NCBI GenBank assembly: GCA_030248215.1
Contig: JASANG010001881.1
Location: forward strand, 1 to 64,000
Source of the DNA: Enoplolaimus lenunculus
Lineage: Eukaryota > Nematoda > Enoplea > Enoplida > Thoracostomopsidae
Direction: 5' to 3'
DNA length: 64,000 nt
The notes under the pieces were generated by a model. It had not been told where the DNA came from, did not search any database, and saw only the letters and a list, made by a program, of their open reading frames with translations. A program made the position numbers and the translations under genes. This document shows, piece after piece, positions 22,884-34,784 of the stretch. Within the stretch, counting starts at the first letter, position 1. Each line of letters begins with the position of its first letter.

Positions 22884-23075
22884 TTCACACGTGCAAGTTT
22901 TTGCTGCGAGACCTTACAGCTGCAAATTGCACACAGAACCTGCATCTTTTTATCAGCCAATGAGAAAGCGGCTGTAATAAATTCAGCGAACATGCACGGT
23001 TATTCACACATGTGAACTAAATTCCTGGCTGTGATTTTTAATGAATTATTTGTAGCTGCAAGTTTTTCGACCTCT
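22884..23075. mobile_element. GTGCAAGTTTTTGCTGCGA-family MITE, partly decayed
   Basis: Matches the elements at 24036-24314 and 35369-35644 (TTCACACGTGCAAGTTTTTG, TAGCTGCAAGTTTTTCG), without clear TA flanks. Confidence 0.65.
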
Positions 23076-23196
23076 GGTTAATAATACCGCCCTCGGAGTA
23101 ACGAACCATCTTATAATTGGGGCCAATAGCTTACCTTCATGGATCAACCCGCAACAAAACCATTACAATTAGGGTCGTAATGTATGCCTTATTTAT

Positions 23197-23381
23197 CACC
23201 AGTTGATGATAGGTCCTGTAGCTTTCAAACCAGTACATGCTGACGCTCAGAACTCAGCACATTTTTCGCTTACGATTTGCTCTGCTCTTGTATCAATCTT
23301 GAGTTCAACAACTGCAATAGTTAGTCTGTTTGACAACCTATCATTAACTAATCATAGTTACTATACACATTTGAGAATATG
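23197..23381. mobile_element. TTCTCAAATGTG-family MITE
   Basis: ATTTATCACCAGTTGATGAT ... CTATACACATTTGAGAATAT; left terminus slightly truncated. Confidence 0.65.
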
Positions 23382-24035
23382 GGATAACATTAAAATTAAA
23401 CATGGGACCCGCTTGCAACTCAGGATGTTCATAACAAAGTTAGATTCAACGCGACATTCAAAGTTGCAGAACCGGATCCTTTGAACAAGGCAACAGACTA
23501 CGTGGAGCACAACATATAGCTGAACGAACATCATGAGCTAAGCAACAAGCGAATAGCCAAACGCAATTTTAGTACAAAATCAAAGCATCAAACTCTTCGT
23601 TCTAAATACAGAAGGACGCCCCTGGTCATCATTCTGCTGAATATCTGTTGGCAGACAGCGATGGACGTCCGCAGAAAAATTTCAAACCAAAGAGACAGAA
23701 AAACGATTACGGAGCCAAAGATTTTCACTCTTGGTAAAAAACAATGATCAAATTAATTTGATGCAGGCCACAATTAAAAAAACTAGTTCATCCCCAGCAG
23801 TGTGATTGCACAAACTAATCCGGATCTGATTACCGCAATACCGGAAGCAAACGATGTCTGACTCAAAAAATGATATAAAATATCAAAAATTTTGAAAAAT
23901 CTGTCTTCTTAAACCATATCTCAGTGGCTCTCTAAGACAGTCAAGCCAGGAATACAAGTCGGTATTTAGGCGATATATTTCTGCAAATTTTTGCTAAATA
24001 ATAGATATTTCCACAGAATTCAAAATTAACTCTTA

Positions 24036-24314
24036 AGCCCCATTCCACACGTGCAAGTTTTTGCTGCGAGGACTCGCAGCTGCAACTTGCACTTGCTGGT
24101 TTTGTCCAAAATCCCGTTCGAAAAACTTACAGCTGCTAATAATTCGCTAAAAATCTCAGCTTGGAATTTAGTTCACATGTGTGAATAACCATGCAAATTC
24201 ACTGAATTTATTGCAGCCGCTTTCTCATTGGCTGATTAAAAAAATGCAAGTTCTGCATGCAATTTGCAGCTGCAAGTTCTCGCTGCAAAAACATTGCACG
24301 TGTGAATAGAGCTT
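24036..24314. mobile_element. GTGCAAG-family MITE with TA flanks
   Basis: Termini AGCCCCATTCCACACGTGCA and TGCACGTGTGAATAGAGCTT, flanked by TA. Internal palindromes centred on GCAGCTGC. Confidence 0.75.
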
Positions 24315-25154
24315 TACGCGTATAACTTCCTTAAATATGAAATACCCTCCCGAAATAAAATCTCGGCAAAGTATGACGTTGCAGACAACCTCGTTACAAA
24401 CAAGAAACTATATTTCGTCTCTAATAAGTACCCTTGGGTGTAATTTAACTCAACTAACTCTAGGGTGGAGGTTATACCACTAGAATTAGCTCTGATCAAC
24501 TTATAATTTCAAGTAAAGATTCCTATTAATGATACAATATCAGCGGTGGCGAATAGAGAAATTTTTGAAATGGGAATCATGTGATTTTATTAATAATAAA
24601 TTCACGGAACCGAGTGAGACGCCAGACACAATTTTAGCACTAAATCTTAATACAAAGTTCTAAATTTCGTACTCCGCTGGGGCGTTAGACGTGAGTGAAG
24701 GAACCATATGGATAAGCCAGGGTATGAAGTATTCTCAAATGACTGTAGCACTTTTGACCCATGTAAAAGAACAAGTTTAAATTTCAGGCCATTTTTTGAT
24801 TATGCTTAGGCTTATGCTAACACTGTTTTCAACACATAGGTCGATGCTAATAGGCTTTAGGCTTACCCTTTTTCAACGCTTAGGCCGTTGCTTAGCGTTA
24901 CATGCTTATACACATACGGCCCTAACTGTAACATAAGACGGGCATTTGAAAAATACACCCACGGTAAGTCAGATCCATATTTAATAATTTGAAAATGTCG
25001 AACAAACGCCGTATTTCTAAATTTCGAACTGCAAATTCTTCTAATTTTACCTGCGTTAGCTATCAAAGAATCCTTGTATACGCCTCTGACAGTTATCTTG
25101 GTTGAAAATATTTCTCAATGAATGTATGTAAATATATATGTATATGTATATATA

Positions 25155-25316
25155 CTGCAAAAAATGGTGAGTCAAATTGACTCTCGCCGAAATAGGCTTT
25201 TCCTGACTACACAAACTGAGTCACAATTTGACTCCGCCTGAGTCAAATGTTTGAGTTTGTGTAGTCAAGAAAAGCCTATTTCGGCGAGAGTCAATTTGAC
25301 TCACCATTTTTTACAG
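25155..25316. mobile_element. Tc1/mariner-like foldback element
   Basis: Near-perfect 162-bp palindrome with arms CTGCAAAAAATGGTGAGTCA and TGACTCACCATTTTTTACAG, flanked by TA. It also contains the recurring pentamer GAGTC. Confidence 0.88.
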
Positions 25317-25629
25317 TATGTATATTTACTCGAAGTTTTCAAAACGTTTCATCAACAAATTTTCAAAAAATTAATATTATTTACTACACTTCAATCTACG
25401 ACGAGGTCTCTCAGTCAGTCACCCCACGGATTCTTTTGTTTTTTCTAAATCTTAGCCCCCGCTCGCCTACCTGTGGGTAGGTCCTTTTAAATCGTCTTAA
25501 GTGTGACTGAACCTTTATGCTTAATGGCTCTAAAATTCACTTAAAGAAAACTGGTGAACTGTTTCAATATGCACTCATCTTTGATTCTATTGTTTCAGTG
25601 CAGTTTAAGTGTAAACATTCCTTGAGGGC

Positions 25630-25875
25630 AGAGGTGGAGCCAGGGAGGTTCCGGGCAGCGCTGTGGCTCCAGCTACCCCATATCCCACATTGGGGGCAGG
25701 GCGAGCAGCCGGGGGCCCGACTTAGCCGACCAACCTTTACGTCATCTCGCAAGGCAGGTAGGACGAGGGCCCTATTTTTGGGGTCTTTGCTCATGAATAA
25801 CTAACACAAAAAACAGTTTCGTCCGATTGGATGGCCTGTGCCTGGGTGGGCCCCCTTTGGATCCAGCCTCGTCAA
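25630..25875. repeat. G/C-rich repeat, hAT-like termini
   Basis: GAGGTGGAGCCAGGGAGG at one end and CCCCTTTGGATCCAGCCTC at the other are imperfect inverted repeats, set in AT-rich DNA. Open frames here reflect GC content. Confidence 0.4.
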
Positions 25876-26141
25876 CATTACAGATTCAACCAGCTTTCAT
25901 ATATTTTAAACTACAGTTGTTAGATTTCAACAAAGCTTAAAAATTTATTGCCTTATCCTGAGTCAGGTGGTAAATCTTATGTCCAAACCAGGTAACCAGG
26001 CCTATTTATTTTTGCCAGAATCACCCTGCAAGTATAGCTGCATTATTTATCAAGGTACTACTATATTTGTGGCAACGTCTATTAGAAAAAGCATACCAAA
26101 GGCTTACATTAATGTGGTCATGTATTAAATAGATGTGTTCA

Positions 26142-26365
26142 TATTCTCAAATGTATGTAGCACCTATTATCAGTTTGCGATCAGGTCGTGTAAATTTCAA
26201 ACCAGCCAATGAAGAAATTCAAAATTTGATCCAGGATGTATTGCAATTTTCACTGAAATTTACTTTTACGCCGAGTTTAACTTTTGTCACAGCGGCGGTT
26301 TGCTTGCTTGAAAACATACTACTGAATATTGGTAGTAGGTGCTATATACATTTGAGAATACGGAC
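26142..26365. mobile_element. TTCTCAAATGTG-family MITE
   Basis: ATATTCTCAAATGTATGTAG and GGTGCTATATACATTTGAGA are inverted termini; complete copy. Confidence 0.75.
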
Positions 26366-26420
26366 CCTTTCGGCGATGCCTAGATTGTCAAATGTGTGTA
26401 GTCGTATCAGCAACTGACCG

Positions 26421-26638
26421 TAATGGTTCCGCTATACTTGCCGCGCGCCGTTGGACGCCGCCGCGAACGGCTGCGCGCCGCTGTGCGCCGTTGTAAAACT
26501 TTTTATTTAAAATTACCGCACGCCGCCGTGTGGCAGCGCGAGTGGCGTACGGCGGCGTGCGGCGGCATGCAGCGACGCGCGGCGGCATGCGGCGGCGCGC
26601 GCCGGCGTCCGACTGAGCAAAATATAGCGCAACCCTTA
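26421..26638. mobile_element. CG-rich MITE
   Basis: Termini AATGGTTCCGCTATACTTG and AAATATAGCGCAACCCTTA enclose very CG-rich sequence (GCGGCGTGCGGCGGCATGC). Relatives at 40491-40695, 50215-50400, 56837-56970. Confidence 0.7.
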
Positions 26639-27019
26639 CTCGTATAATTTTTGAGCCAAACAGGAGTTATCTTTCAAATTTGGCGTAGTAAATCTCTTTA
26701 TGTTACCCTGGTTTCGGATACAACCGGAAGGCATGTCTACCTCCGCGTCTTGCAGAAAATCGAACTTTGGTTCCGGCAGCATTTTTGCCAAAAGTTCCGG
26801 CGATTTCGGAAGTGAAATTTATTGTATTTGAACAAACGTTAATGATATTCAGTAAAGTTTGTTTGAACCGTTAAGACAGTTGCAAGCATTGATTACTAAC
26901 ATTTCACGAAAACAAAGATCAAAAACAAATATCCGACAACAAGTCAATTTAGTTCCACATCCGGCTCCTCCGGCTTCGAAGAAAAAATTTGTTGACCTCC
27001 GGTTCCGGTTGCACCCTGC

Positions 27020-27197
27020 CTGTCTTACGCGTGCTAAGCCTAAGCCTACGCCTAAGTCTAAGCGTAAGAATGAGCCTATTCTGAAGCCTAAGCCAAGCCT
27101 AAATCTAAGCCTAAGCAAAAATTTAGTCTAAAGCTTAAACTGATTCTGTTCAGGGCCAGTCCTGAAAACGATCCGACCCTGTTCTATACATGAGCCC
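27020..27197. mobile_element. Telomere-hexamer element, type II end
   Basis: CCTAAG array then the type II right terminus CCCTGTTCTATACATGAGCC. The left terminus is not recognisable. Confidence 0.65.
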
Positions 27198-28582
27198 AGT
27201 TCAGAATGCGGTCAGCGGCTGCTACCATACCGAAAGAATCAATTATCAGCTCTACAGTTCATAAAAAAAGTTAACTTTTCTCTCAACTTTAATAATCTCA
27301 TTGTTGTGTTGGATAAAATCTTACAGAAAAAATCATTCAAATTTTCGGTTTAAAAATCAACTACGAACCGGAAACGGTCTCCTGGACGGTTTCAGTGGGT
27401 TTGGCTTGTACCCGGTAACAATAGCGTAGCTGTGAACAACACTTAATAGACATTGGGAGCGGGTCTATTCATTTGAATATTTATATTTGACGCAAGTATA
27501 TTTTGCTCCAGTATCAAATGGAAAAAACATTAATAAGGTTGCAATGAGAGAGCATTAGATAACCATAAGGGCCTGTAAATTAAGCCTAAACCTAAGATTG
27601 AACCTAAAAGAATAAGCCTAAATACAGGCTTAATCCTAAAACGTCTCAGGATATTATGTCCGCAGGTCTTTCTGTCTGCCAATGGGCAGGTCTCTGTAAC
27701 TTGGACCAGGACGTTTATCGAAGGATACCGTGCCGCCGCCGAAATTCGGGCAGGGATCAAACAAACGTGGTCCCCTGCACACGGTTTTGTAAGTTAATGC
27801 CTGTTTCTAAATAAAAAAGTAACATCAAAATTTGCTGAAAACTAAACGTAAACAGGTTATACTTTAGTTTCGGTTTATCGAATGTTTATTCGTCGTCAAC
27901 GTTAAAATTCGGGCACTCATATGATATCAAACGGACAGTCAAAAATCGAATACTGTTTCGGTTCTTCTACCCAAATGTTTGGGAAGGAACCATTATCAAT
28001 TGTAGGCCTGTGGCCTGTTGAGGGTGGCGGGGAGACAAATGTTGTGAAACGCAAAAATTGTACGGTAGCAACCTTATCATTTTATCACCAAAAATTTCTA
28101 ATGCAAAATTAGTGACATTATCATTTTCTACAAAACCTTTTCTGTGAGGAAAAATTGTAAGGTAGGGAGGTACCTTACCATTTAATCACAAAAAAATTTC
28201 GGAGGAATACGCCCGCCCCCTCTGTTCATCACCATAAAATATCTGATACGCCCCCCCAACACCCCTTATTTGGATCCGCTCGTGCCTGTTTCAACTGTTA
28301 TTTTGTTATAAATCAAATGCCAGTATTCTCAAATGTGTATAGCACCTATCGCCAAACAGAGGTGACCAAACGTCGCTGTTTCAACAACGGTACCTATTTC
28401 AAGTAAATAATCACAATGGTAACTATTACATTCAAGAAAATAAAAGATAAAAACGAATATTTAAGAGAATATAATAACATTAATGTGGTCTTTGTTTCAT
28501 GATTTACCGCTCTGTATAACCGTTATACTATTATCATAAGTGGCTTCAGTGTTTAAAAATGGATTACTATAATTCTGCAAGA
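27198..28582. other. Mosaic without recognised gene
   Basis: A decayed CCTAA tract at about 27575-27650, a hAT-like GACAAATGTTGTGAAACGC repeat at about 28015-28290, and half of a TTCTCAAATGTG-family element at 28322-28356. Confidence 0.45.
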
Positions 28583-28781
28583 TTATGAAAAGAATAGGGG
28601 TGGAACAGTATTACAAGCATATTTCTAAGCCTAAGCCTAATCCTAACCCTAAGCGTAAGAATGAGCATATTCCTAAGCCTAAGCCTAAGCCTAAGCTAAA
28701 CACAAAAATTAGTCTAAATCTTAAGCTTACTCTATTGTAGTCCGACAGAAAAACGTTCCGCACCTGATCTTTACATGGGTC
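28583..28781. mobile_element. Telomere-hexamer element, type I
   Basis: Left end truncated (AAAAGAATAGGGGTGGAACA); right end CCTGATCTTTACATGGGTC; CCTAAG interior. Confidence 0.75.
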
Positions 28782-29112
28782 TGAACATAATCGTAATACA
28801 TTCTTGAACACTTTCCATTCACTTTAAGAGTTTGCCAGGTTCTATTCTAGCATAACTCTTTGATTACCGAATACACAAACCTAATTCTACCACAATCGTA
28901 GCCAGGAATTCGGTTCTAGAAGGTGATAATTAGGTTTGAAAAATTTGGTTGCAAGCCTAGCGAACCAGAAAAATTTTCTCGACCTTTGAAGGCTATTTTA
29001 TTGCATATGAATGTGGCTTATGCCGAATTGTTCAAGAAATTTCGGGTGGGTAAGTGCCACCATTCGCCCCTTGTATACACCGCTGAATTCCACTGAAATA
29101 GAAACAAACTGA

Positions 29113-29302
29113 GAGATAGCGGTGGATCCAAAAATTTCTGACGAGGGTCGCAGGATGGCTAAAGTTAAGAAACGCAATTTTTACTGCATGCTAGATATGT
29201 AAAAATTTCCGAAGTGGAAAAATTATAAGAGGGCATCATGATTTTATTACAAAAATTTTCTGACAGGGGCGTACGCCCCCTTTGTTCTTGATCCGCCAAG
29301 CG
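29113..29302. mobile_element. hAT-like MITE (GGATCC-ended)
   Basis: AGCGGTGGATCCAAAAATTT at one end and CTTGATCCGCCAAGCGCTG at the other. The interior has the widespread AAACGCAATTTTTACTG and GGGGCGTACGCCCCC words. Confidence 0.6.
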
Positions 29303-29554
29303 CTGGGAGACAACAAATTCCTTAGACTCTACGATAGTTTCGCTCCCGTCCCGCCAGGGCTCATATTTATTCATTGGTTCTTTGTTATGTTTACCTTCAC
29401 AAATAAATTAGCTTATTTCTCGAAGTGCATTTGTTGCATTTTGCCTGTACAAAATACCTTTTTAACTCGGACGTTTTATTAAGAATTTTAATTTAAAATC
29501 AAAACAAACGGTATACAGATCCAAGATTTATCGTTGGAACCAGTTTACTGGTAT

Positions 29555-29695
29555 TGCGCCTAAGCCTAAACGTTGTAAAACTTGTGTTCCTAAGCCTAAA
29601 CCTATGACTAAGCAAAAATTGTAGTTTAGAATCTAAAGCTACTCTTTTATAGACCCGCCAGAATCCTGGACGCCCCTAATAGTAACATGGGCCAA
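29555..29695. mobile_element. Telomere-hexamer element, type III, left end lost
   Basis: CCTAAGCCTAAACGTTG interior and right terminus CCCCTAATAGTAACATGGGCC. Confidence 0.65.
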
Positions 29696-29922
29696 AAATA
29701 TATACCGGAAGGCGACGGCAGAGATGAGTCCAACGACTGATCCGGCCGTGCTGGACATTTTGCAACGGAAATGGTTCATCTGAAGCATACAGTGTGTTTT
29801 CTAGACAAATCGTTTAAAAAATTTCGCGTGGGGGTTACATACACCAAAAATAAAATCGTTGCCCCATCAATGCAATTAGTAAATATCTTAAAATCCCCCC
29901 AAAACATGCTATAAAATGCGTC

Positions 29923-30211
29923 GCCAATATTACTTTGAAGGGCGTAACAGTAGATTAAGCGTATACCTAAGCCTAAGCCTAAGCGTTGCAAAAATGAGTT
30001 CCTAAACCTAAGCTTAAGCGTTGTAAAAGCGTATTCTTTAGCCTAACTTAAGCGTTGCAAAAGCGTATTCCTAAGCCTAAACCCTAAGCCTAAGCGTTAC
30101 AAGAATGTGTTCCTAAGCCTAAGCCTAAGCAAAAAATGTAATCTACAATCTAAAGCTACTTTTTCCATAAACCCACCAGAAACCTGGACACCGCTTAAAG
30201 TAACATGGGCC
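29923..30211. mobile_element. Telomere-hexamer element, type III
   Basis: Termini GCCAATATTACTTTGAAGGG and GCTTAAAGTAACATGGGCC; four CCTAAG blocks separated by GTTGCAAAAGCGTATTC. Confidence 0.82.
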
Positions 30212-30445
30212 AGGTTCGTTTGAGAACTGAAACATTTTGGAAAACAAAATTTAAAATGACGTTTGCGTCCACATTTTTTATGAAAATAGCAAACCTGGTT
30301 GAAAGAGTTCATTAATATGACGTCATTGCTTTTGACAATTTAATGCGTTAAGGCGCTGGGTGGAGCTGTTCGGGTAGTAGCGCACCGTCGTGTCGCACGA
30401 CAAGATTAGAACCACCCATAGAGGCTTATAACAATTTCAATTAGG

Positions 30446-30591
30446 GGCCTATGTAGTGAACAGGGCTGGAACATTAGTATAAGCATATTCCGAAGCTTAA
30501 GCCTAAGCCTAAAGCCAAATCACAAAACTTAATCTAAAGCTTAAACTGACTCCATTACAGCCGCGAACCGTCCGTGTTCTATACATGGGTC
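30446..30591. mobile_element. Telomere-hexamer element, type II
   Basis: Termini GGCCTATGTAGTGAACAGGG and CGTGTTCTATACATGGGTC. Confidence 0.72.
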
Positions 30592-31834
30592 TACTTAGCT
30601 ATCTCTCCATAAACACATACCATTTGGTTATCATTCGACTTAATCCGAGTGATAATTTCAGTCTACGAAAGAGTTGTTATTTCTTTATTTTAAAATTGGA
30701 AATATTTAAAATTCAAAAAAATGACTAAAGTGTAAATTGACTCAAATTTATACTCTTAGCTACTAAGATAAGACACTGCTTAACAACGGTAATACATAAC
30801 AACAAAAAGCCAACACTTGTGTTTGATTTCAAAGTATGCTACCATCCGGAACTATTCTAATAAACGGATTAACACCGACAGGGGTGAATACAAGGGGATA
30901 ATTGGGACATATCCCCTTCCGGAAACTTTTCGATAAACAAGAACATAGCTGTAAAGTTTTCACGTCTATTGGCAAAACAACTTGTAGATAAAAGGTTACC
31001 ACCCCCTCATAAGCGGAATTTTTGGCTCTGTAGCCAGCTTAACATGGTAGTGAGGGGCGAAAAGTTTTATGTGGGGTATAAAGAGATTTTACGTTATTTA
31101 CAATCGGAACTACGCCTATTCTTGGGGGGTGGGTGCAATCTTTCTCGGAAGGCAGTCCCCCCCGCTGCCATCGGCTGCGTTCGCGCCTGCGTTAACAGTG
31201 TATATTGAAAACTAAGACATATACAACGAGGGCTAAAGGGAATAAGCCATGAAGTAAACTGTTAACAAAAAGAAATTATGACGGTGGGAGCCGTTGGCAA
31301 CGCGAAACGGGAACCCCCTCGCCAAGTTGAGCGTATGAAGCTGCTAAAGATGGACATACTGAGCGATATCAAAGTAACAAGCAATGTTTTGTCTAACAGG
31401 AGGGCCCAACGTAGCTACGGATTCAGGATTTTGTAGGAAGGGATCCGAGGTAGGCATGCCCCTCCTGAAAAGTTTTCAGCCCCACCGCCTTAGCAAGGCA
31501 AGCTGGATACGGATCTGGCTATGTCCTAGCATTAGTCTAAATATTCCATAATCTAACGCAGAGACTAAAATTTTATTTCAATATTTGCAACTTCGTAGAC
31601 ATCCGCATACTGAAATCTTATACACATAAAATTGCATAAATTGCAAGCAACCAAACTGAATCGCATCTGTTCCACCAGCGCAGTTTGTAATAAAAAAATT
31701 AAACAAAAATAAAATAAAAAATATAAAAAAGAAAAATATTAACAAATATAAAACGAAAAAACATGCCTTACGGTCACAGAAACCGAGTTATAAACAACTT
31801 AAATAAATACTCTAAAACCAAGCTTATCTCGTAT
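30592..31834. other. No gene recognised
   Basis: AT-rich; a GTAGCTACGG-type hAT-like fragment at about 31410-31525. Short frames only. Confidence 0.4.
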
Positions 31835-32140
31835 AATGTATAGAACAGGCCTGTAACAGTAACATAAACATATTTCTAAGCCTAAGATTAAGCGTCCACA
31901 CTGCAAAAAATGATGAGTCAAATTGATTCTCTCCGAAATAGGCTTTACGGGACTAGACAAACTGAGTCAAATTCGGCTCCGCCAGATTCAAACGTGCGAT
32001 TCAGTGAGTCAAATTTGACTGTGGCGCTGTCGAATTTGACTCAGTTTGTGTAGTCCCGTAGAGCCTATTTCGGAGAGAGTCAATTTGACTCACCATTTTT
32101 TGCAGTATGCAACCAAAACCTAAGCAAAAAAGTTTCTGCG
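31835..32140. mobile_element. Telomere-hexamer element (type II) split by a foldback element
   Basis: AATGTATAGAACAGGCCTGT starts a type II remnant; CCTAAG words continue at about 32110-32130. Between them, 31901-32105 is a Tc1/mariner-like foldback element with arms CTGCAAAAAATGATGAGTCA and TGACTCACCATTTTTTGCAG. Confidence 0.7.
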
Positions 32141-32219
32141 TGTTGTATTTAGTGTCAAGTTGTTGCTTCAAGGATTAGCTTGCGAATAATTGCAATTATT
32201 GAATTTAGCGGTTCGATTT

Positions 32220-32440
32220 TTTAATTTAAAAATTCATTTTTTCCAATTAAAAAATTCAATGTTTGAATTTAAAAAATTCAAGTTTTCAAAATAAGAACTC
32301 AATTTTAAAAATTCAATTTTACAACTTACAAAATTTAACTTTTCAATTTAAAAATTCAAATTTTCAACTTAAAAAAATTCAATTTTTCAAATTAAAAAAT
32401 ACAATTTTTCAATTTATAGAGTTTAATTTTTCAATTGCAA
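32220..32440. repeat. AT-rich imperfect tandem repeat
   Basis: Repeated AAAAATTCAATTTTTCAATT-like words at about 18-22-bp spacing. Confidence 0.7.
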
Positions 32441-32638
32441 TTAAAAATAAACTTAATAAAATGCGTATGGGCAAAAATGTGCATCAGTTCGTGTACAAGA
32501 CAATAACAAAACAACAAAAAGTCACTACGAACACATAAATAAAAAACAATGCAAAAAATCGGCTCCAGTGCCAGGATTACGGCTGATGCCCACGGACCCC
32601 AAGGCCTTTGATGATCAACCGAACAAGGCAAAATGTAC

Positions 32639-32888
32639 CTGTAGTTGACCCAAACCGTTCCATTCGGAAATATCAGCAGAAAAATGTTTGGCGTTGGCGA
32701 TGAATGAATCTCAGACTTACGACTGTTCGCTAAACAGACGTTCGGGATCCAAATTCGATCGACCATTTTGTAGCCAAGGGTGAAATTTTCAATACAATGA
32801 GTCATGTAATCATAGCGAAGGCCGCGGTCTTGCCAGATTTGACTGAATAAAACGTCAACTGAAAATGTTCGCCGAATTTCGCTCATAT
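32639..32888 (-). CDS. Paralogous or alternative channel 5' exon B: ligand-binding domain
   Basis: Acceptor TGTCTTCAG and donor TACAG|GTACAT. It encodes [33 protein letters not shown] and [17 protein letters not shown], closely matching channel exon 1 and ending at the same residue in the same phase. No Cys-loop, M1 or M2-M3 exon could be found between 32.6 and 18.7 kb. The pair can therefore splice in frame to 16630 as an alternative N-terminal cassette, or is a 5' remnant of a duplicated gene. Confidence 0.85.
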
Positions 32889-32977
32889 CTGAAGACACAA
32901 CTCGAGAGCTTTGTTTTACTCAGTTGAGTTCAACTTGTTTATGCGAGTAAAAGTTGAGCCAAAATCATAATGCCGGC

Positions 32978-33020
32978 CAATGTATAGAACACGGCCACAA
33001 CAGTAGTATGCACAATATTA
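32978..33020. mobile_element. Telomere-hexamer element, type II left end
   Basis: GGCCAATGTATAGAACACGG only; the rest is missing. Confidence 0.55.
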
Positions 33021-33170
33021 ATTGTCTTGCAATTCTAAAATAGCCACTTTCGTAACTTCTCAAGACATAATAGCCTTAAACTGCTCAGAAATTAATGTCT
33101 GAAATCGTTTGAACAAAAATGTGTTATATTTAAGAAATTACTGTTGCCAATTTATAAGACATATTTTTTC

Positions 33171-33335
33171 GGCCCATATATAGAACAGGGCCGGAACAGT
33201 AGTGTAAGCATATTCTTAAGCCTAAGCCTAAACCTAAACCTAAGCCTAAGCGTGTGGATGAGCGTATTCCTAAGCCTAAGCCTAAGCAAAAAGGATAGTC
33301 TAAAGCTTGACCAGGCCCTCTTGTATACATCGGTC
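33171..33335. mobile_element. Telomere-hexamer element, type II
   Basis: Termini GGCCCATATATAGAACAGGG and CCCTCTTGTATACATCGGTC, CCTAAG interior. Confidence 0.72.
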
Positions 33336-33901
33336 ATAATGCCTATATTACGTATGGTGGACATTCTAGCTTCATTTTATGTAATGCGGTATTGTAAACA
33401 TATACACAAACACTGCAAACCCGTACACTAGAGAATCCAGAGAAGGGTGTGGATAGTACACCCCCGTCAGAAAATATTTTAGTCATATCTTACTCGACAT
33501 CGTATATCGGAGCCTAACCCCAAAGCCTAAACCTAAGTAAGATAACCTCAGTCAACATCAAAGACTACGCAGTGTCTCGCGAACTTAGGAACGTCGGCCG
33601 AACAACGGCTCGGCGTTGGAAGACAGAGGCAACGTCACTGGGGCTAAATCTAATTTTTATGGATGCGGGTTTGAACGGAAGATCATGCGTTTTCTTAGCT
33701 CGCTCTCTCGTCAAATTTAATAATTACTACCCATGTAGCGTATGCTTAGACCGTGTCGGCAATATTAATATTGTAGGAAAAACAAACCTATTTTTAATCT
33801 AGACGGTCGTTTAGATTTCGGACCAATACCAGGTCACCCTAAGTACGGTCTTGAAACCATGCCTGAACCTAAAGACCACGCCTAGGCATGAGTACAATGT
33901 C

Positions 33902-34058
33902 GGCCAATGTAAAGAACAGGGGCGGAACAGTGTTATAAACATATTCCTAAGCCTAAACCTAAGCCTAAGCCTAAGCCAAGCAAAAAAGGAGTGTAAAGCT
34001 TAAGCTCACTATTTTCTAGCCCCACAAAAAAGGTTACGCTCCTGATCTTTACATTGGA
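33902..34058. mobile_element. Telomere-hexamer element, type I
   Basis: Termini GGCCAATGTAAAGAACAGGG and CCTGATCTTTACATTGGA; flanks ACAATGTC and CCAATGTC are an 8-bp TSD with one mismatch. Lies in the intron between alternative exon B and any further upstream region. Confidence 0.82.
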
Positions 34059-34567
34059 CCAATGTCTAAGCCTAAACCTTTTACTAAAACAGCATTTAAA
34101 GAAATTTCGATTTGGAAAAATTATGCTTGCACCCTCTGGAAATGTTTTTGCCAGTATCAACTACTGGTTCTACAAGCTAATCTTAATTCTAAACCTATTT
34201 TAACAGTTAGCCTAAATCGCATTTTTAAATTGAGGCTCTATAAAGCAGATTATTTTTAGGTTAACTGATTTTTCGCTCACCTAAACGAAATTAGGCTTAA
34301 TTTTTGTTCTCAGAACATACCAAGGAAACTTTCACGAACTAATTCAATCTTATTTACTAGCGGTTTCAGAGGGGGGCAGTAATGACGTATGACCCTCTGT
34401 TAAATAATTTTTTTGTGATAAAATGAAAAGGTGCGTGCCTTGCATTTTTCTCACTGAAAAGATTCGCACATGTATAGCATACAAGTAAAAATTGCGTTTC
34501 ATTAACTTTTGCTGGTTTGCACCCCTATAAATATCTGGATCCGCCGCTAATCTGGTTACTATTCTTA

Positions 34568-34777
34568 CACTGCAACAAATGGTGAGTCAAATTGACTCTC
34601 TCGGAAATAGGCTTTTTCTGACTACACAAACTGAGTCAAATTCGAACTCCACCAGAGTCGAATTCTGTTCACTATGTCGCACGTTTGACTCTGGCGGAGT
34701 CGAATTCTAACTCAGTTGTGTAGTCAGGAAAAGCACATTTCCGAGAGAGTCAATTTTACTCACCATTTTTGACAGTG
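34568..34777. mobile_element. Tc1/mariner-like foldback element beside a splice donor
   Basis: Arms CACTGCAACAAATGGTGAGT and ACTCACCATTTTTGACAGTG, flanked by TA at 34566-34567 and 34778-34779. The right TA supplies part of the donor GTAAGT of the exon ending at 34785. Confidence 0.88.
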
Positions 34778-34784
34778 TACTTAC

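Noticed and set aside
24863-25066. Possible Cys-loop exon of the second channel copy
   Set aside because: No cysteine pair and none of the conserved FPMD or ESY residues in any frame.
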